The notes under the pieces are model-generated. The model ran no database searches, was not told the origin of the DNA, and saw only the letters and a program-made list of their open reading frames with translations. A stretch of 64,000 bases of DNA from positions 868,001-932,000 of the forward strand of contig OY760517.1 in assembly GCA_963663615.1 (NCBI GenBank), read 5' to 3'. The translations under genes and the position numbers were made by a program. Below are positions 27,280 to 37,032 of the stretch, piece by piece (within the stretch, counting starts at the first letter, position 1; each line of letters starts with the position of its first letter). The stretch comes from G963663615 sp963663615 (lineage in GTDB: Bacteria; Bacteroidota; Ignavibacteria; Ignavibacteriales; Melioribacteraceae).

Positions 27280-27928
27280 AAGGTTTTTCAGGAATGTTTT
27301 ACGTTTTCTGGGAAACAGATTGTTGTTTCATGTTGTAAACTTACTTTGTAAAACAGTTAAAATAAAACAAAATATACCCCGACCTACACGCGATTTGTTT
27401 AAGTCGGGTAATAAATTTGTGGTAGCATTTTGGCATGGTACCATGCTTATACCGTGGTTCCTTTTCAGGGATAGCGGTATGTCTGCAATAATAAGCCAAA
27501 GCAAGGATGGCGAATTACTTGCACGTGTTCTTGAAAAATGGAAATATAAAGTTGAACGTGGCAGCAGTAGCTCAGGTGGTAAGGAAGTGCTTGAAACATT
27601 GATTGAAAATGCTTCTGGTGATTATTCGGTTGCCATAACACCTGACGGTCCGAGAGGTCCGGTTCATGAAATGAAACCAGGTGCTGCTATTGCTGCAAAA
27701 AAAGCAGGAGTACCATTAATATTACTTGGTTCGGCTTACGAAAAATATTACCAGTTCAAGAGCTGGGACAAGTTTCGTATGCCAAAGTTTTTTACCAAGG
27801 CATATGTTGTTGCTTCGGAGCCAATTTTTATTCCGAAGGAACTAAGTTATGATGAAACGTCTGTTAAGATAAAGGAATGTGAAACGGAGCTTAATGTGCT
27901 CCAGAAAAAGGCAGAAGTATTTAATTGA
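27269..27928 (+). CDS. DUF374 acyltransferase, LpxJ-like
   Basis: 219 residues. It has an acyltransferase core with FWHGTMLIPWF (the catalytic His region), AIISQSKDGELLARVLEKW, RGSSSSGGKEVL and AITPDGPRGP, which are the marks of DUF374. One member of that family, LpxJ of Campylobacterota, is a late lipid A acyltransferase that replaces LpxL or LpxM. The position between lpxB and lpxK, overlapping lpxB by 11 bp and lpxK by 4 bp, strongly favours a lipid A role here. The N-terminus (about 1-25) is a hydrophobic and basic membrane-associating segment. Which position it acylates cannot be read from sequence. Confidence 0.85.
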   Translation: MMIKRFFRNVLRFLGNRLLFHVVNLLCKTVKIKQNIPRPTRDLFKSGNKFVVAFWHGTMLIPWFLFRDSGMSAIISQSKDGELLARVLEKWKYKVERGSSSSGGKEVLETLIENASGDYSVAITPDGPRGPVHEMKPGAAIAAKKAGVPLILLGSAYEKYYQFKSWDKFRMPKFFTKAYVVASEPIFIPKELSYDETSVKIKECETELNVLQKKAEVFN

Positions 27929-28974
27929 AAATTTTGCGATATATACTATCACCATTTACTATAGTCTATTACCTTATTGTTTTGGTAAGGAATTTACTGT
28001 TCAATATTGGAGTGCTTAAGGAAAGTAAAGTTGATGTACCTGTATTTTCAATTGGTAATATTACCGTTGGCGGTACAGGGAAAACGCCTATGGTTATATA
28101 TGTAACCAAGCTGCTTAAAAATGCAGGTTATAACCCCGGTATTTTGAGCAGGGGGTATGGACGCGATACCAAGGGTTACCAGCTTGTTTCCAAAGAAGAC
28201 AAACCTCTTATGGATGTTACCGGATGCGGTGACGAAATATATTTGGCAACCGATGAATGCGGTGTTCCTGCGGCTGTTTCAGAGAAACGTGTGCCCGGTG
28301 CCCGCAAGCTTCTTGCTGATACCGGTGTGGATTCAATTGTACTTGATGATGCATTTCAGCACCGATGGATAAAACGTGATATGAATATTTTGCTGTTCGA
28401 TCAACGGTTTTTAATTAAGAAGAGAAGTGCTGAAAGAACTTTGTTGCCGCTGGGTATAATGCGTGAAACTTTTAGTTCGGTTCGCAGGGCTGATGTAGTT
28501 GTAATTAACAGGAAATTTTCAGAAAAAAAAGAAATTTCTGACAATGTTATGAAGCATTTGCGAAAAAAAGAGTTATATTACGCAAATTATAAAATTTCAG
28601 GAATGTTTGACGTAAAGGATCATCATCGGTTTGAATTCGAAGAATTCGTAGGGCAAAAAAGTGTGGTAGTTTGTGGAATTGCCAAACCTCACTCATTTCT
28701 GAAAATACTCGAAGACAATAACATTGACATAAAAAACAGATTTTTGTTCGGTGATCATAAGTACTATACTCATCAGGAAATTCAACAGATTAGAAAACTT
28801 TTTTACGAGTCGAATGCTAATTGTGTTATAACAACACAGAAGGATGCCGTTAAGCTTACGCACTTTGCGAGGGAGCTTGACGATATTGATATATATTATC
28901 TGGGAATTGATGTTGAATTAAGTAACCAGGAAAATTTTAACGAAAAAATAATTAATATAGCAAAGCAATACTAA
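27925..28974 (+). CDS. lpxK: Tetraacyldisaccharide 4'-kinase
   Basis: 349 residues from a TTG start that overlaps the upstream stop (TTGA, 4 bp). It phosphorylates the 4' position of the lipid A precursor at the inner membrane. The N-terminal membrane helix (LSPFTIVYYLIVLVRNLLF) is followed by the P-loop NITVGGTGKTP and by SRGYGR. The conserved DDAFQHR, which contributes catalytic Asp residues, is present. The C-terminal domain FGDHKYYT and ITTQKDAVKL also fit LpxK. The operon order lpxB, LpxJ-like, lpxK is coherent. Confidence 0.96.
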   Translation: MKILRYILSPFTIVYYLIVLVRNLLFNIGVLKESKVDVPVFSIGNITVGGTGKTPMVIYVTKLLKNAGYNPGILSRGYGRDTKGYQLVSKEDKPLMDVTGCGDEIYLATDECGVPAAVSEKRVPGARKLLADTGVDSIVLDDAFQHRWIKRDMNILLFDQRFLIKKRSAERTLLPLGIMRETFSSVRRADVVVINRKFSEKKEISDNVMKHLRKKELYYANYKISGMFDVKDHHRFEFEEFVGQKSVVVCGIAKPHSFLKILEDNNIDIKNRFLFGDHKYYTHQEIQQIRKLFYESNANCVITTQKDAVKLTHFARELDDIDIYYLGIDVELSNQENFNEKIINIAKQY

Positions 28975-28997
28975 AACTAAAACAACGGAGGTTGAAT

Positions 28998-31730
28998 ATG
29001 TCAGAAAATAATGCTCCAAAATATGTTTATTATTTTGGTGGTAAGGAAGCAGAAGGTAAAGCAGATATGAAAAATTTGCTTGGTGGTAAAGGTGCTAACC
29101 TGGCAGAAATGGTTAACATTGGTTTACCTGTACCAGCTGGTTTCACTATTACTACTGACCTTTGTACCTATTATTATGATAACAAGGAAACTTACCCGGA
29201 AGTACTTGAAGCTCAGGTTAATGAAGCTTTGGATAAAGTTGAAAAAGAAATGGGTGCCAAATTTGGTGATAACGAAAACCCTCTTCTTCTTTCTGTTCGT
29301 TCCGGTGCAAGAGTTTCTATGCCAGGTATGATGGATACTATCCTTAACCTTGGTCTTAACGAAGCTGCTATCGAAGGTATGATCAAAAAAACAGGTAATG
29401 CACGTTTCGTTTATGATTCTTATAGAAGATTTGTTTCAATGTATGGTGATGTGGTAATGGGTGTTCAGGCTCAGTCTAAAACCGATATTGATCCTTTTGA
29501 AGAAGTTCTTGAAGCTAAAAAAGAAGAAGTTGGTGTTAAGCTTGATACTGAACTTTCTGCTGAAGACCTTAAAGATATAGCTGACAAATTCAAAGTAGTT
29601 ATTAAAGAAAGAACCGGTAAAGATTTCCCTGAAGAACCTAAAGATCAGCTTTGGGGTGCAATTACTGCGGTATTTGGTTCATGGAACAACGAAAGAGCTA
29701 TTGTTTACAGAAAACTTAACCATATTTCTGACAAATGGGGTACTGCTGTAAATATCCAGTCTATGGTTTATGGTAACATGGGTGAAGATTCAGGTACTGG
29801 TGTTGCATTTACTCGTGACGCTGCTACTGGCGATAATGTATTTTATGGTGAATATCTGTTTAACGCTCAGGGTGAAGATGTGGTTGCTGGTACAAGAACT
29901 CCACACGTTATCTCTGAACTTGAAAAAGATAACCCTGTAATCTATAAAGAACTTGATGATATTCGTTATAAACTTGAACAGCACTATCATGATATGCTTG
30001 ATGTTGAGTTTACAATTCAGCAGGGCAGGCTGTGGATGTTGCAGTGCCGTGTTGGTAAAAGAACTGCATTTGCAGCTATTAAAATTGCTGTTGATATGGT
30101 TCGTGAAAATCTTATCTCAAAAGAAGAAGCTTTGATGAGAATAGATCCTAACCAGCTTAACCAGTTACTTCGTCCAATTTTCGATCCAAAAGAAAAAGCA
30201 CAGTTTGTTACAGAAGGTAAGGTTCTTACTAAAGGTCTTAACGCTGGTCCTGGTGCTGCTTCCGGTAAAGTTGTATTCAACGCACAGGATGCTGCCGATA
30301 TGAGAGATAAAGGCGAAAAAGTAATTCTTGTTAGAATTGAAACTTCTCCTGAAGATATTAAAGGTATGGACGCTGCCGAAGGTATTCTTACTGCACGTGG
30401 TGGTATGACTTCTCACGCTGCACTTGTTGCCCGCCAGATGGGTAAAGTTTGTGTTGCCGGTTGTTCTGCTCTTAATATTAATTACAAAACTGGTACCATG
30501 AAAGTTGAAGGTCATGATGTTGTTATTAAAGAACATGACTATATTTCAATTGATGGTTCTACCGGTGAAGTTATTGTTGGCGAACTTAAAACTCAGCCAT
30601 CTGAAGTTCTGCAGGTATTATTAACAAAAGAAATGAAGGCTGAAGAATCTGAAAACTATCAGATGTTTGCTGACATTATGAACTGGGCTAAAGACGTTAA
30701 AAAACTTGGCGTTAGAACTAATGCTGACCAGCCAGATCAGACTGCTAATGCTGTTGCATTTGGTGCTGAAGGTATTGGTCTTTGCCGTACAGAACACATG
30801 TTCTTCGGTGGTGACAGGATTCTTGCAGTTCGCGAAATGATTCTTTCAAAATCTGAAGAAGGCAGAAAAGCTGCTCTTGCAAAATTACTTCCATTACAGA
30901 GAGAAGACTTTGCAGGTATTTTCAGAGTTCTTGAAGGCAAACCGTTAACAGTTAGAACACTTGATCCTCCACTACATGAATTCCTTCCACATACCGAAGC
31001 TGAAATTGCTGAAGTAGCTGAATCGCTGGAAGTTCCGGTTGCAACAATTAACGAAACTATTGCTAGCATGCACGAATTTAACCCAATGCTTGGTTTCCGT
31101 GGTTGCCGTCTTGGTATAAGCTATCCTGAAATTACTGAAATGCAGGCAAAAGCTGTATTTGAAGCTGCTATTGACGTACTTGAAGAAGGTAAGGAAGTTA
31201 AACCTGAAATCATGATTCCTCTTGTAGGTCATGTTAACGAACTAAAACTTCAGGAACAGATTGTAAGAAGAGTTGCTGAAGAAGTATTTGCCGAAAGAGG
31301 TAAAAAAGTAGATTACCTTGTTGGTACTATGATTGAGCTTCCTCGTGCTGCCCTAACTGCTAACGAAATTGCAGAAGTTGCCGAATTCTTTAGCTATGGT
31401 ACTAACGACCTTACACAAACAACATTCGGTCTTTCAAGAGACGATGCTGGTAAATTCCTTCCTAAATATGTTGATCAGGAAATTTTACCAAGAGATCCGT
31501 TCCAGTCTATTGATGTTAACGGTGTTGGTCAGCTTGTGGAACTTGGTGCTGAAAAGGGTCGTTCAGTTAGACCTGACATTAAACTTGGTATTTGCGGTGA
31601 GCATGGTGGTGAGCCGGATTCAGTTGAATTCTGCCACAAAGTAGGACTAAACTATGTTAGTTGTTCTCCATTCCGCGTACCAATCGCTATTCTTGCTGCT
31701 GCAAGAGCTGCGTTGAAAGAAAATAAATAA
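28998..31730 (+). CDS. ppdK: Pyruvate, phosphate dikinase
   Basis: 910 residues. I start at the ATG at 28998, 6 nt after GGAGG at 28987-28991; a TTG two codons earlier is less likely. The enzyme interconverts pyruvate, ATP and Pi with PEP, AMP and PPi. Order: an N-terminal ATP-grasp domain (GGKGANLAEM), a swivelling phosphohistidine domain (ARGGMTSHAALVARQMGKVC, with the catalytic His) and a C-terminal TIM-barrel PEP/pyruvate domain (EGIGLCRTEHMFF, ICGEHGGEP). Codons are strongly biased to T-ending forms (GGT, GCT, CTT), more than in neighbours, which suggests high expression. It lies 23 bp after lpxK but has its own strong ribosome-binding site. Confidence 0.98.
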   Translation: MSENNAPKYVYYFGGKEAEGKADMKNLLGGKGANLAEMVNIGLPVPAGFTITTDLCTYYYDNKETYPEVLEAQVNEALDKVEKEMGAKFGDNENPLLLSVRSGARVSMPGMMDTILNLGLNEAAIEGMIKKTGNARFVYDSYRRFVSMYGDVVMGVQAQSKTDIDPFEEVLEAKKEEVGVKLDTELSAEDLKDIADKFKVVIKERTGKDFPEEPKDQLWGAITAVFGSWNNERAIVYRKLNHISDKWGTAVNIQSMVYGNMGEDSGTGVAFTRDAATGDNVFYGEYLFNAQGEDVVAGTRTPHVISELEKDNPVIYKELDDIRYKLEQHYHDMLDVEFTIQQGRLWMLQCRVGKRTAFAAIKIAVDMVRENLISKEEALMRIDPNQLNQLLRPIFDPKEKAQFVTEGKVLTKGLNAGPGAASGKVVFNAQDAADMRDKGEKVILVRIETSPEDIKGMDAAEGILTARGGMTSHAALVARQMGKVCVAGCSALNINYKTGTMKVEGHDVVIKEHDYISIDGSTGEVIVGELKTQPSEVLQVLLTKEMKAEESENYQMFADIMNWAKDVKKLGVRTNADQPDQTANAVAFGAEGIGLCRTEHMFFGGDRILAVREMILSKSEEGRKAALAKLLPLQREDFAGIFRVLEGKPLTVRTLDPPLHEFLPHTEAEIAEVAESLEVPVATINETIASMHEFNPMLGFRGCRLGISYPEITEMQAKAVFEAAIDVLEEGKEVKPEIMIPLVGHVNELKLQEQIVRRVAEEVFAERGKKVDYLVGTMIELPRAALTANEIAEVAEFFSYGTNDLTQTTFGLSRDDAGKFLPKYVDQEILPRDPFQSIDVNGVGQLVELGAEKGRSVRPDIKLGICGEHGGEPDSVEFCHKVGLNYVSCSPFRVPIAILAAARAALKENK

Positions 31731-31745
31731 ACCTTTCGGGGTTTT
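31729..31745 (+). terminator. Short hairpin at the ppdK 3' end
   Basis: AAACC and GGTTT flank a short loop immediately at the ppdK stop, followed by TT. It is a small stem and only a possible terminator; the palindrome at 31790-31816 is a second candidate. Confidence 0.35.
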
Positions 31746-31789
31746 ACGATAGATGATGTATCCGTTTCATCTTCTTTCATGATATTTAT

Positions 31790-31816
31790 ATGGGGCGATC
31801 GTACAGATCGCCCCTA
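31790..31816. repeat. GGGGCGATC palindrome, REP-like (copy 3)
   Basis: GGGGCGATC (31792-31800) and GATCGCCCC (31806-31814) form a perfect 9-bp stem with a 5-nt loop between ppdK and queA. The same core (GGGCGATT...AATCGCCC) occurs within the composite repeats at 41815 and 57089. This copy lacks the neighbouring CCTCCC palindrome found there. Confidence 0.7.
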
Positions 31817-31919
31817 TGAAAATAACAAGAACGAAAAATAATATTTAATTGTAGAACCCTACTTACAGATTGGAATGAGTTTAGTTTAGCCACTATGTAT
31901 TATATGCACAGGAGATAGA

Positions 31920-32957
31920 ATGAAATTATCCGATTTCAAATATAACCTTCCCAAAACAGCTATTGCTGAATATCCTGTTACTCCAAGGGATGCGTCGAAG
32001 TTGATGGTACTTAACAGAAAAGATGAGTCGATTGAACACAAGCAGTTTAGTGACATTGTTAATTATATGAACGAAGGCGATGTACTTGTACTTAACAATA
32101 CAAAAGTTATGCAAGCACGTTTATTTGGTTCAAAAGAAAGAACAAACGCACAGATTGAAGTATTTGTATTAAGGGAACTTAATAAAGAAGAAAATATATG
32201 GGATGTAATAGTTGATCCTGCACGTAAGGTAAGAATTGGTAACAGAATTTACTTTACTGATGATTTTTGGTGTGAAGTTATTGACAATACTACTTCACGC
32301 GGCAGAACAGTTCGCTTCAATGATGATATTGGTAATATTTACGAAGCTATTGAAAAACTTGGTACTACTCCTTTACCTCCGTACATTAAACGTGAAGCGG
32401 AACCTGATGACAAGGAAAATTACCAAACTGTTTTTGCCCAGAGAGATGGCTCTGTTGCTGCCCCTACTGCCGGCTTGCATTTTACTGATGATGTAATTGA
32501 AAAGATTAAAGCCAAAGGTATTAAAGTAGCTTACATTTTACTTCATATTGGTCTTGGTACATTCAGACCTGTTGAGGTTGAAGATCTTACAAAACATAAA
32601 ATGGATTCCGAGTTTTATGAAATAACCGAGGATGCAGCAGATACTATTAATGAAGGCTTAAAAGCCAAGAAAAATGTTTTTGTTGTTGGTACAAGTGCTA
32701 CACGTGCTCTTGAAAGTAGTGTTACTGCTGAAGGATTTGCCAAGCCAAGTGCCGGTTGGACTGATAAATTTATCTTTCCACCTTACGATTTTAAGATCAC
32801 TAAAAAACTTATTACTAATTTTCATCAGACCGAGTCAACTCTTCTTATGCTTGCTGCCGGTTTTGCCGGTTACGATTTTATAATGGAGAGTTATCAAAAA
32901 GCACTTAAGGAAGATTATCGTTTCCTTAGCTACGGCGATGCAATGTTGATATTATAG
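31920..32957 (+). CDS. queA: S-adenosylmethionine:tRNA ribosyltransferase-isomerase
   Basis: 345 residues. It transfers and isomerises the ribosyl part of SAM onto preQ1-modified tRNA, giving epoxyqueuosine. Family phrases are MKLSDFKYNLPKTAIAEYP at the start, VLVLNNTKVMQARLFG, GTTPLPPYIKR, AAPTAGLHFT and HIGLGTFRPV, and TNFHQTESTLLML near the end. CAGGAGAT precedes the ATG. ispD follows after a single base, so these two are cotranscribed. I looked for a preQ1 riboswitch in the leader and did not see one. Confidence 0.98.
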   Translation: MKLSDFKYNLPKTAIAEYPVTPRDASKLMVLNRKDESIEHKQFSDIVNYMNEGDVLVLNNTKVMQARLFGSKERTNAQIEVFVLRELNKEENIWDVIVDPARKVRIGNRIYFTDDFWCEVIDNTTSRGRTVRFNDDIGNIYEAIEKLGTTPLPPYIKREAEPDDKENYQTVFAQRDGSVAAPTAGLHFTDDVIEKIKAKGIKVAYILLHIGLGTFRPVEVEDLTKHKMDSEFYEITEDAADTINEGLKAKKNVFVVGTSATRALESSVTAEGFAKPSAGWTDKFIFPPYDFKITKKLITNFHQTESTLLMLAAGFAGYDFIMESYQKALKEDYRFLSYGDAMLIL

Positions 32958-32958
32958 T

Positions 32959-33633
32959 ATGAAGAAATTTGCAGTTATACCTTCGGGAGGAAAGGGTACG
33001 CGGTTAAAATCGTTGTTACCAAAGCAATATATTAAAGTGCATGGCAAGGAAATTATTGCTTATACTCTTGATGTTTTTCAAAACTCGGAAAATATTGATG
33101 AAATTTGTATTGCTGCTGAGCCTGAATACTTTGAACTTATAGAAGAGATCAAAAAAAAATACGCTTATACAAAGCTTAAATATATTGTTCCTGGCGGGAA
33201 AACCCGTCAGGAATCTGTTTATAAGGGAATTATGTCACTCCCGGCTTCTGATAACGACATAATTGCAGTTCATGATGCTGCACGTCCGCTACTACCCCTC
33301 GAAATATTAAACAATTCAATAAATAAAGCCATTGAGGTTGATAATGTTGTTGTGGCAATAAAAGCTCGCGATACATTAATTAAAGGAAACCAATTTGTCT
33401 CCGATTATGTTAACAGAGATTTAATCTATTATGCTCAAACACCGCAAGTATTCAAATCGAAAAATCTGAAAGATGCTATGGAAAAAGCAATTGCAGATAA
33501 TTTCTTGGGGACTGATGAATCGATGCTGGTTAAAAGAGCTGGATATAAAGTACAGATTGTTGACGGATCATCAATGAATTTCAAGGTTACAGCACCTTCG
33601 GATCTTGAAACTTTCACTTTGATTTCGAAGTAA
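32959..33633 (+). CDS. ispD: 2-C-methyl-D-erythritol 4-phosphate cytidylyltransferase
   Basis: 224 residues. It makes CDP-methylerythritol in the MEP isoprenoid pathway. The nucleotide-binding loop reads IPSGGKGTRLKSLLPKQY; the first residues differ from the usual AAGxGxR, but the shape and the PKQY end are kept. Also present are IAVHDAARPLL, AIKARDTLI and the substrate-side YYAQTPQVFKS and GTDESMLVKRAG. It is encoded one base after queA. Together with idi at 58898 it shows that the organism makes isoprenoids by the MEP route and adjusts the IPP/DMAPP balance. Confidence 0.96.
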   Translation: MKKFAVIPSGGKGTRLKSLLPKQYIKVHGKEIIAYTLDVFQNSENIDEICIAAEPEYFELIEEIKKKYAYTKLKYIVPGGKTRQESVYKGIMSLPASDNDIIAVHDAARPLLPLEILNNSINKAIEVDNVVVAIKARDTLIKGNQFVSDYVNRDLIYYAQTPQVFKSKNLKDAMEKAIADNFLGTDESMLVKRAGYKVQIVDGSSMNFKVTAPSDLETFTLISK

Positions 33634-33678
33634 GATTAAATATATTTGTGATTCAGTTTTAAGGTTTTAGGTTCTATC

Positions 33679-34350
33679 ATGCTTAATTTAATAGTGATTA
33701 TCGTTTTTGCCTATCTTGTAGGTTCAATTCCTACTGGTATAATTTTTGGCAAAATTGTAAAGGGTATAGACATTAGAGAACACGGCAGTGGTAATGCTGG
33801 TGGTACTAATGTATTTAGGTTGCTTGGATGGAAATACGGTGTTATGACAATTGTTCTGGATGCTACAAAAGGTGCAATTGCCGTTTTACTTATTGCCCGT
33901 CTCTACCTTGGTAGTTTCCCTTTCCCTAATTATACTCCTTTTGATGATTTTACCCTTATTCAAATTATCGCTGGTATTGTTGCGGTGTTAGGTCACATCT
34001 GGACGGTATTTGCCGGTTTTAGAGGTGGCAAGGGTATTGCTACTGCTCTTGGCTTCCTTATCACAATAATTACTGTTGATATGTTGCTTGCTCTTGCAGT
34101 GTTTGCAGTTGTTGTTATTGTATCAAGATATATTTCTCTTGGTTCGCTTAGTGCAGCATTCTCAATTCCGGTTATTATGGTTATTCGTGAGAATGTGTTT
34201 AATGCACATATTACGGGCTACACCACAGTTTTGCCATTTGTAGTTTTTATGGCATTATTGGTGCTTTATACCCACAGGGCAAATGTAGTTCGACTTATGA
34301 AAGGCAATGAAAGGAAAATATCACTCTCAGGTTCTAGAGAAAAAGTTTAA
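33679..34350 (+). CDS. plsY: Acyl-phosphate:glycerol-3-phosphate acyltransferase
   Basis: 223 residues with five or so membrane helices. It adds the first acyl chain to glycerol 3-phosphate from acyl phosphate at the inner membrane. The three conserved loops are visible: GSIPTGIIFGKIVKGIDIRE, HGSGNAGGTNVFRLLG and, later, GHIWTVFAGFRGGKGIATALG. The stop overlaps the ATG of gpsA (TAATG). gpsA makes its substrate, so the pair forms the entry to phospholipid synthesis. Confidence 0.97.
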   Translation: MLNLIVIIVFAYLVGSIPTGIIFGKIVKGIDIREHGSGNAGGTNVFRLLGWKYGVMTIVLDATKGAIAVLLIARLYLGSFPFPNYTPFDDFTLIQIIAGIVAVLGHIWTVFAGFRGGKGIATALGFLITIITVDMLLALAVFAVVVIVSRYISLGSLSAAFSIPVIMVIRENVFNAHITGYTTVLPFVVFMALLVLYTHRANVVRLMKGNERKISLSGSREKV

Positions 34351-35348
34351 TGAAAATTAGTGTAATTGGTGCAGGAGGTTGGGGCACTACCCTTGCCATA
34401 CTGCTTAATCTGAACGGTCATGAAGTTACTCTTTGGGAGTATAAGGGTTTGTATGCAAGAAATATGCAGCGTACAAGAGTTAATAAACTATATCTTCCCG
34501 GAGTAAAAATTCCTCACGATATACACATAACCCACTCACTTGATGATGCTGTTAAGCATCAGCATATGATTGTTATTGCAATCCCAACACAATTTATTCG
34601 TAATGTTATTGGTAAAATTAAGAAATATGATTTTGCCGATACTACTTTTGTGAGTGTTTCAAAAGGTATTGAAAAAGACTCCCTTATGTCGGTAACCCAA
34701 ATACTTAAGGATGAGTTACCCGATCTTTCCGATTGTAACCTTGGCGTACTTACAGGTCCTTCACATGCTGAGGAAGTTAGCCGCAAAATTCCTACTGCCG
34801 TATTGGCTGCCAGCAAGTGCGAAGATACAGCTAAACAGATTCAAAATGCTTTCATTACTTCATTTTTTAGGGTTTATACCTCTAACGATGTACTTGGTGC
34901 CGAACTTGGCGGTGCTCTTAAAAATGTAATTGCAATTGCTGCCGGTATGGTTGATGGTGCTGGTTTTGGTGATAATACCAAGGCGTTGATTATGACACGC
35001 GGTATTGCTGAAATTTCACGACTTGGTGAAGCTATTGGTGCCAAGCGGGAAACTTTCTCAGGTCTTTCGGGTATGGGCGATCTTATTGTTACTTGTATGA
35101 GTAAACATAGTCGTAACCGATTTGTTGGTGAAAGATTGGGGCAGGGTGAAACTCTTACCAAAATTATGAAGAAGATGAAGATGGTTGCCGAGGGTGTTGA
35201 AACCAGTCGCTCAGTACATAAACTTGCCAAAGAGCTTGGGGTTGAAACTCCCATTTCGGAAGCTGTTTACCGTGTACTTTTTGAAGAACGCGACCCTGAG
35301 AAGGCTACTTATGAACTTCTCTCAAAAGATATTACCTCAGAGCATTAA
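34350..35348 (+). CDS. gpsA: Glycerol-3-phosphate dehydrogenase [NAD(P)+]
   Basis: 332 residues, typical length. It reduces dihydroxyacetone phosphate to glycerol 3-phosphate. It has the Rossmann motif VIGAGGWGTTLA, then IPTQFIRNV, SVSKGIEKD and GPSHAEEV. The catalytic Lys lies in GGALKNVIAIAAGM. The C-terminal helical domain with LSGMGDLIVTC and SRNRFVG is complete. The start overlaps the plsY stop, so the product is made beside its user. Confidence 0.98.
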   Translation: MKISVIGAGGWGTTLAILLNLNGHEVTLWEYKGLYARNMQRTRVNKLYLPGVKIPHDIHITHSLDDAVKHQHMIVIAIPTQFIRNVIGKIKKYDFADTTFVSVSKGIEKDSLMSVTQILKDELPDLSDCNLGVLTGPSHAEEVSRKIPTAVLAASKCEDTAKQIQNAFITSFFRVYTSNDVLGAELGGALKNVIAIAAGMVDGAGFGDNTKALIMTRGIAEISRLGEAIGAKRETFSGLSGMGDLIVTCMSKHSRNRFVGERLGQGETLTKIMKKMKMVAEGVETSRSVHKLAKELGVETPISEAVYRVLFEERDPEKATYELLSKDITSEH

Positions 35349-35405
35349 TCCCGAAAGTTTTATTTATAATAATGCTGCTTCATTATAATAGTGTTTCTCC
35401 TTGTT

Positions 35406-36695
35406 TTAGAGTGAAGCTCTTAAAAATAGTGAACAACCGAAAGCAAACTGGTTTACAAACTCGTAAGATTCAGCCTGCTGTATCATTGTTAATTTTGCTC
35501 CTATGGATATAATGCTATCAGCACCAGGTACGTAATGTAAACCGCCCGTATATAAAATTTGATACATTGACTTTTCATCTTCTTCAATCAGAATAGCACG
35601 ATGATTATCTGAGTTATCATTTCCAAAAAGTAATATATAATTTATATTTGTTTCCTCGCGTACAAAATTTACATTACCAAATCCTAACTCAACAAATGGT
35701 TGTATGCCAACGTAAGGACGCGTAAGGTATTTACAGTAAACATGATAAGCAGTTCGTTTTACATTCAGATCAAAATAATAGTTGCTGTTTCCTTCTTCGT
35801 TGGTATAGTTCAGTTTTGAGTAGTCGAATTGGGCTCCAACGAATATTGAGTTTGTTATTGCGAACTCTGTGCCTAAAATAAATCCAAGCTCCATGCCACC
35901 GCTAATTTTATCTATTTTAAGTTCATCTTCACCACCATTATATTTTAGTGTACCATCAGAAACACTATTTCTATATAATAGTGACGCACCGCCAAATATT
36001 GTAAACCGTGTAGATGGTAAGATAGTACTGCTCCACTGTTTTGCCTTCAAATTTTTTATTTTTTCAGAATCTGTGATTGTAGTTAATAATGCATCGGCAC
36101 TATCCTTTACATTTTTTATATTTTGAGTAGGGCGGAATGGATATTTCATATTAAGCAATATTGATTTTGACTCATCAACTTTGCTGGCTGCATGCAATGA
36201 GGCGGCGTTATTAAAACTATCCCAAAGAGAAAGAAATTTTTCTTCGAGATAGGTCTTTGCCAAAAAGCGTGCTATGTTGATGTATTTGTAAGCATCAAAA
36301 TATTGTGATTTATCAAGGTTCTGAAGAAATAGTAACCAGGCGTTTTCTGCTTTTTTTCCTCTATGTTCGTTTATGTAGTGATTTTCTTCATTCTTAAATC
36401 CTTCTAAATGCTTTTTTGATAAAGCCGGGCTATTCTTTTCAACTCCTGTAAGCCTAACATCAAGGGAACTGTAATAGTTGTTGATCCTGTTATTGATTTC
36501 GGAAAGCAGTGAATCCTTTCCAGCTACTTTTGTAATTTTGTTAAGTTGAGTTTTTACATCTGTAAAATTCATGTTAAGAACGAGCGAATCCAGTTTTTTT
36601 ATCTCATTCCTTAAATCGGGTAAGTTCTGTGAAAACAATTCGCCTGCAATTAATACTAGCGATAGTAGTAGAAATAAACCTGATCTCTTTTGCAC
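35406..36695 (-). CDS. Outer-membrane beta-barrel protein, unknown
   Basis: 429 residues. The GTG at 36693-36695 is the best start: it opens a normal signal peptide (QKRSGLFLLLSLVLIAGELF SQ) and has AGGGAT just upstream, whereas the longer frame begins 34 codons earlier with a lysine-rich stretch that would bury the signal. Residues ~25-210 are mostly helical (DLRNEIKKLDSLVLNMNF; NYYSSLDVRLTGVEKNSPAL). Residues ~235-429 are alternating beta strands that look like a small eight- to ten-stranded barrel (FTIFGGASLLYRNS, GGMELGFILGTEFA, YVGIQPFVELGFG, FGCSLFLRASL). It is convergent with gpsA. No family is recognised; a periplasmic helical part joined to a barrel suggests envelope anchoring. Confidence 0.72.
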   Translation of the reverse strand: MQKRSGLFLLLSLVLIAGELFSQNLPDLRNEIKKLDSLVLNMNFTDVKTQLNKITKVAGKDSLLSEINNRINNYYSSLDVRLTGVEKNSPALSKKHLEGFKNEENHYINEHRGKKAENAWLLFLQNLDKSQYFDAYKYINIARFLAKTYLEEKFLSLWDSFNNAASLHAASKVDESKSILLNMKYPFRPTQNIKNVKDSADALLTTITDSEKIKNLKAKQWSSTILPSTRFTIFGGASLLYRNSVSDGTLKYNGGEDELKIDKISGGMELGFILGTEFAITNSIFVGAQFDYSKLNYTNEEGNSNYYFDLNVKRTAYHVYCKYLTRPYVGIQPFVELGFGNVNFVREETNINYILLFGNDNSDNHRAILIEEDEKSMYQILYTGGLHYVPGADSIISIGAKLTMIQQAESYEFVNQFAFGCSLFLRASL

Positions 36696-36907
36696 ACTAA
36701 TCCCTGTCTTTTTTTTGATATTTTTTATTATGAAGGACTTGGAACCATTCGCCCGGTTTATAAAGCTAAATTTAGATAGTTTTTTATGAACATGCAATAG
36801 TATGTTTTTTGTCCATAAGCCCTAATTTAAATTTAAAACATTTCGATGATTATTCGGGATATTAATAATTAAATAATTAAATTTGTGACAGACAATTATA
36901 TATTTGA

Positions 36908-36923
36908 CGACTATATTTAGTCG
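36908..36923. promoter_or_regulatory. Palindrome upstream of the giant surface protein gene
   Basis: CGACTA-TATT-TAGTCG, a perfect 6-bp stem with a 4-nt loop, lies 110 bp before the 37033 start in a 235-bp divergent region. It could be a regulator site or a small hairpin in the leader. There is no T run, so it is not a terminator. Confidence 0.3.
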
Positions 36924-37032
36924 CAGATTTTGTGTCGTTTATCAGATTAAATTATTTGTTAATCTAATTCTCAAGTTTTTTTTTATATATACTATATATT
37001 TACAATGGGTTAAATAATCAGGAAATAAAAAT

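Noticed and set aside
31731..31919. preQ1 riboswitch before queA
   Set aside because: I looked for the short preQ1-type stem and A-rich tail and did not find them.
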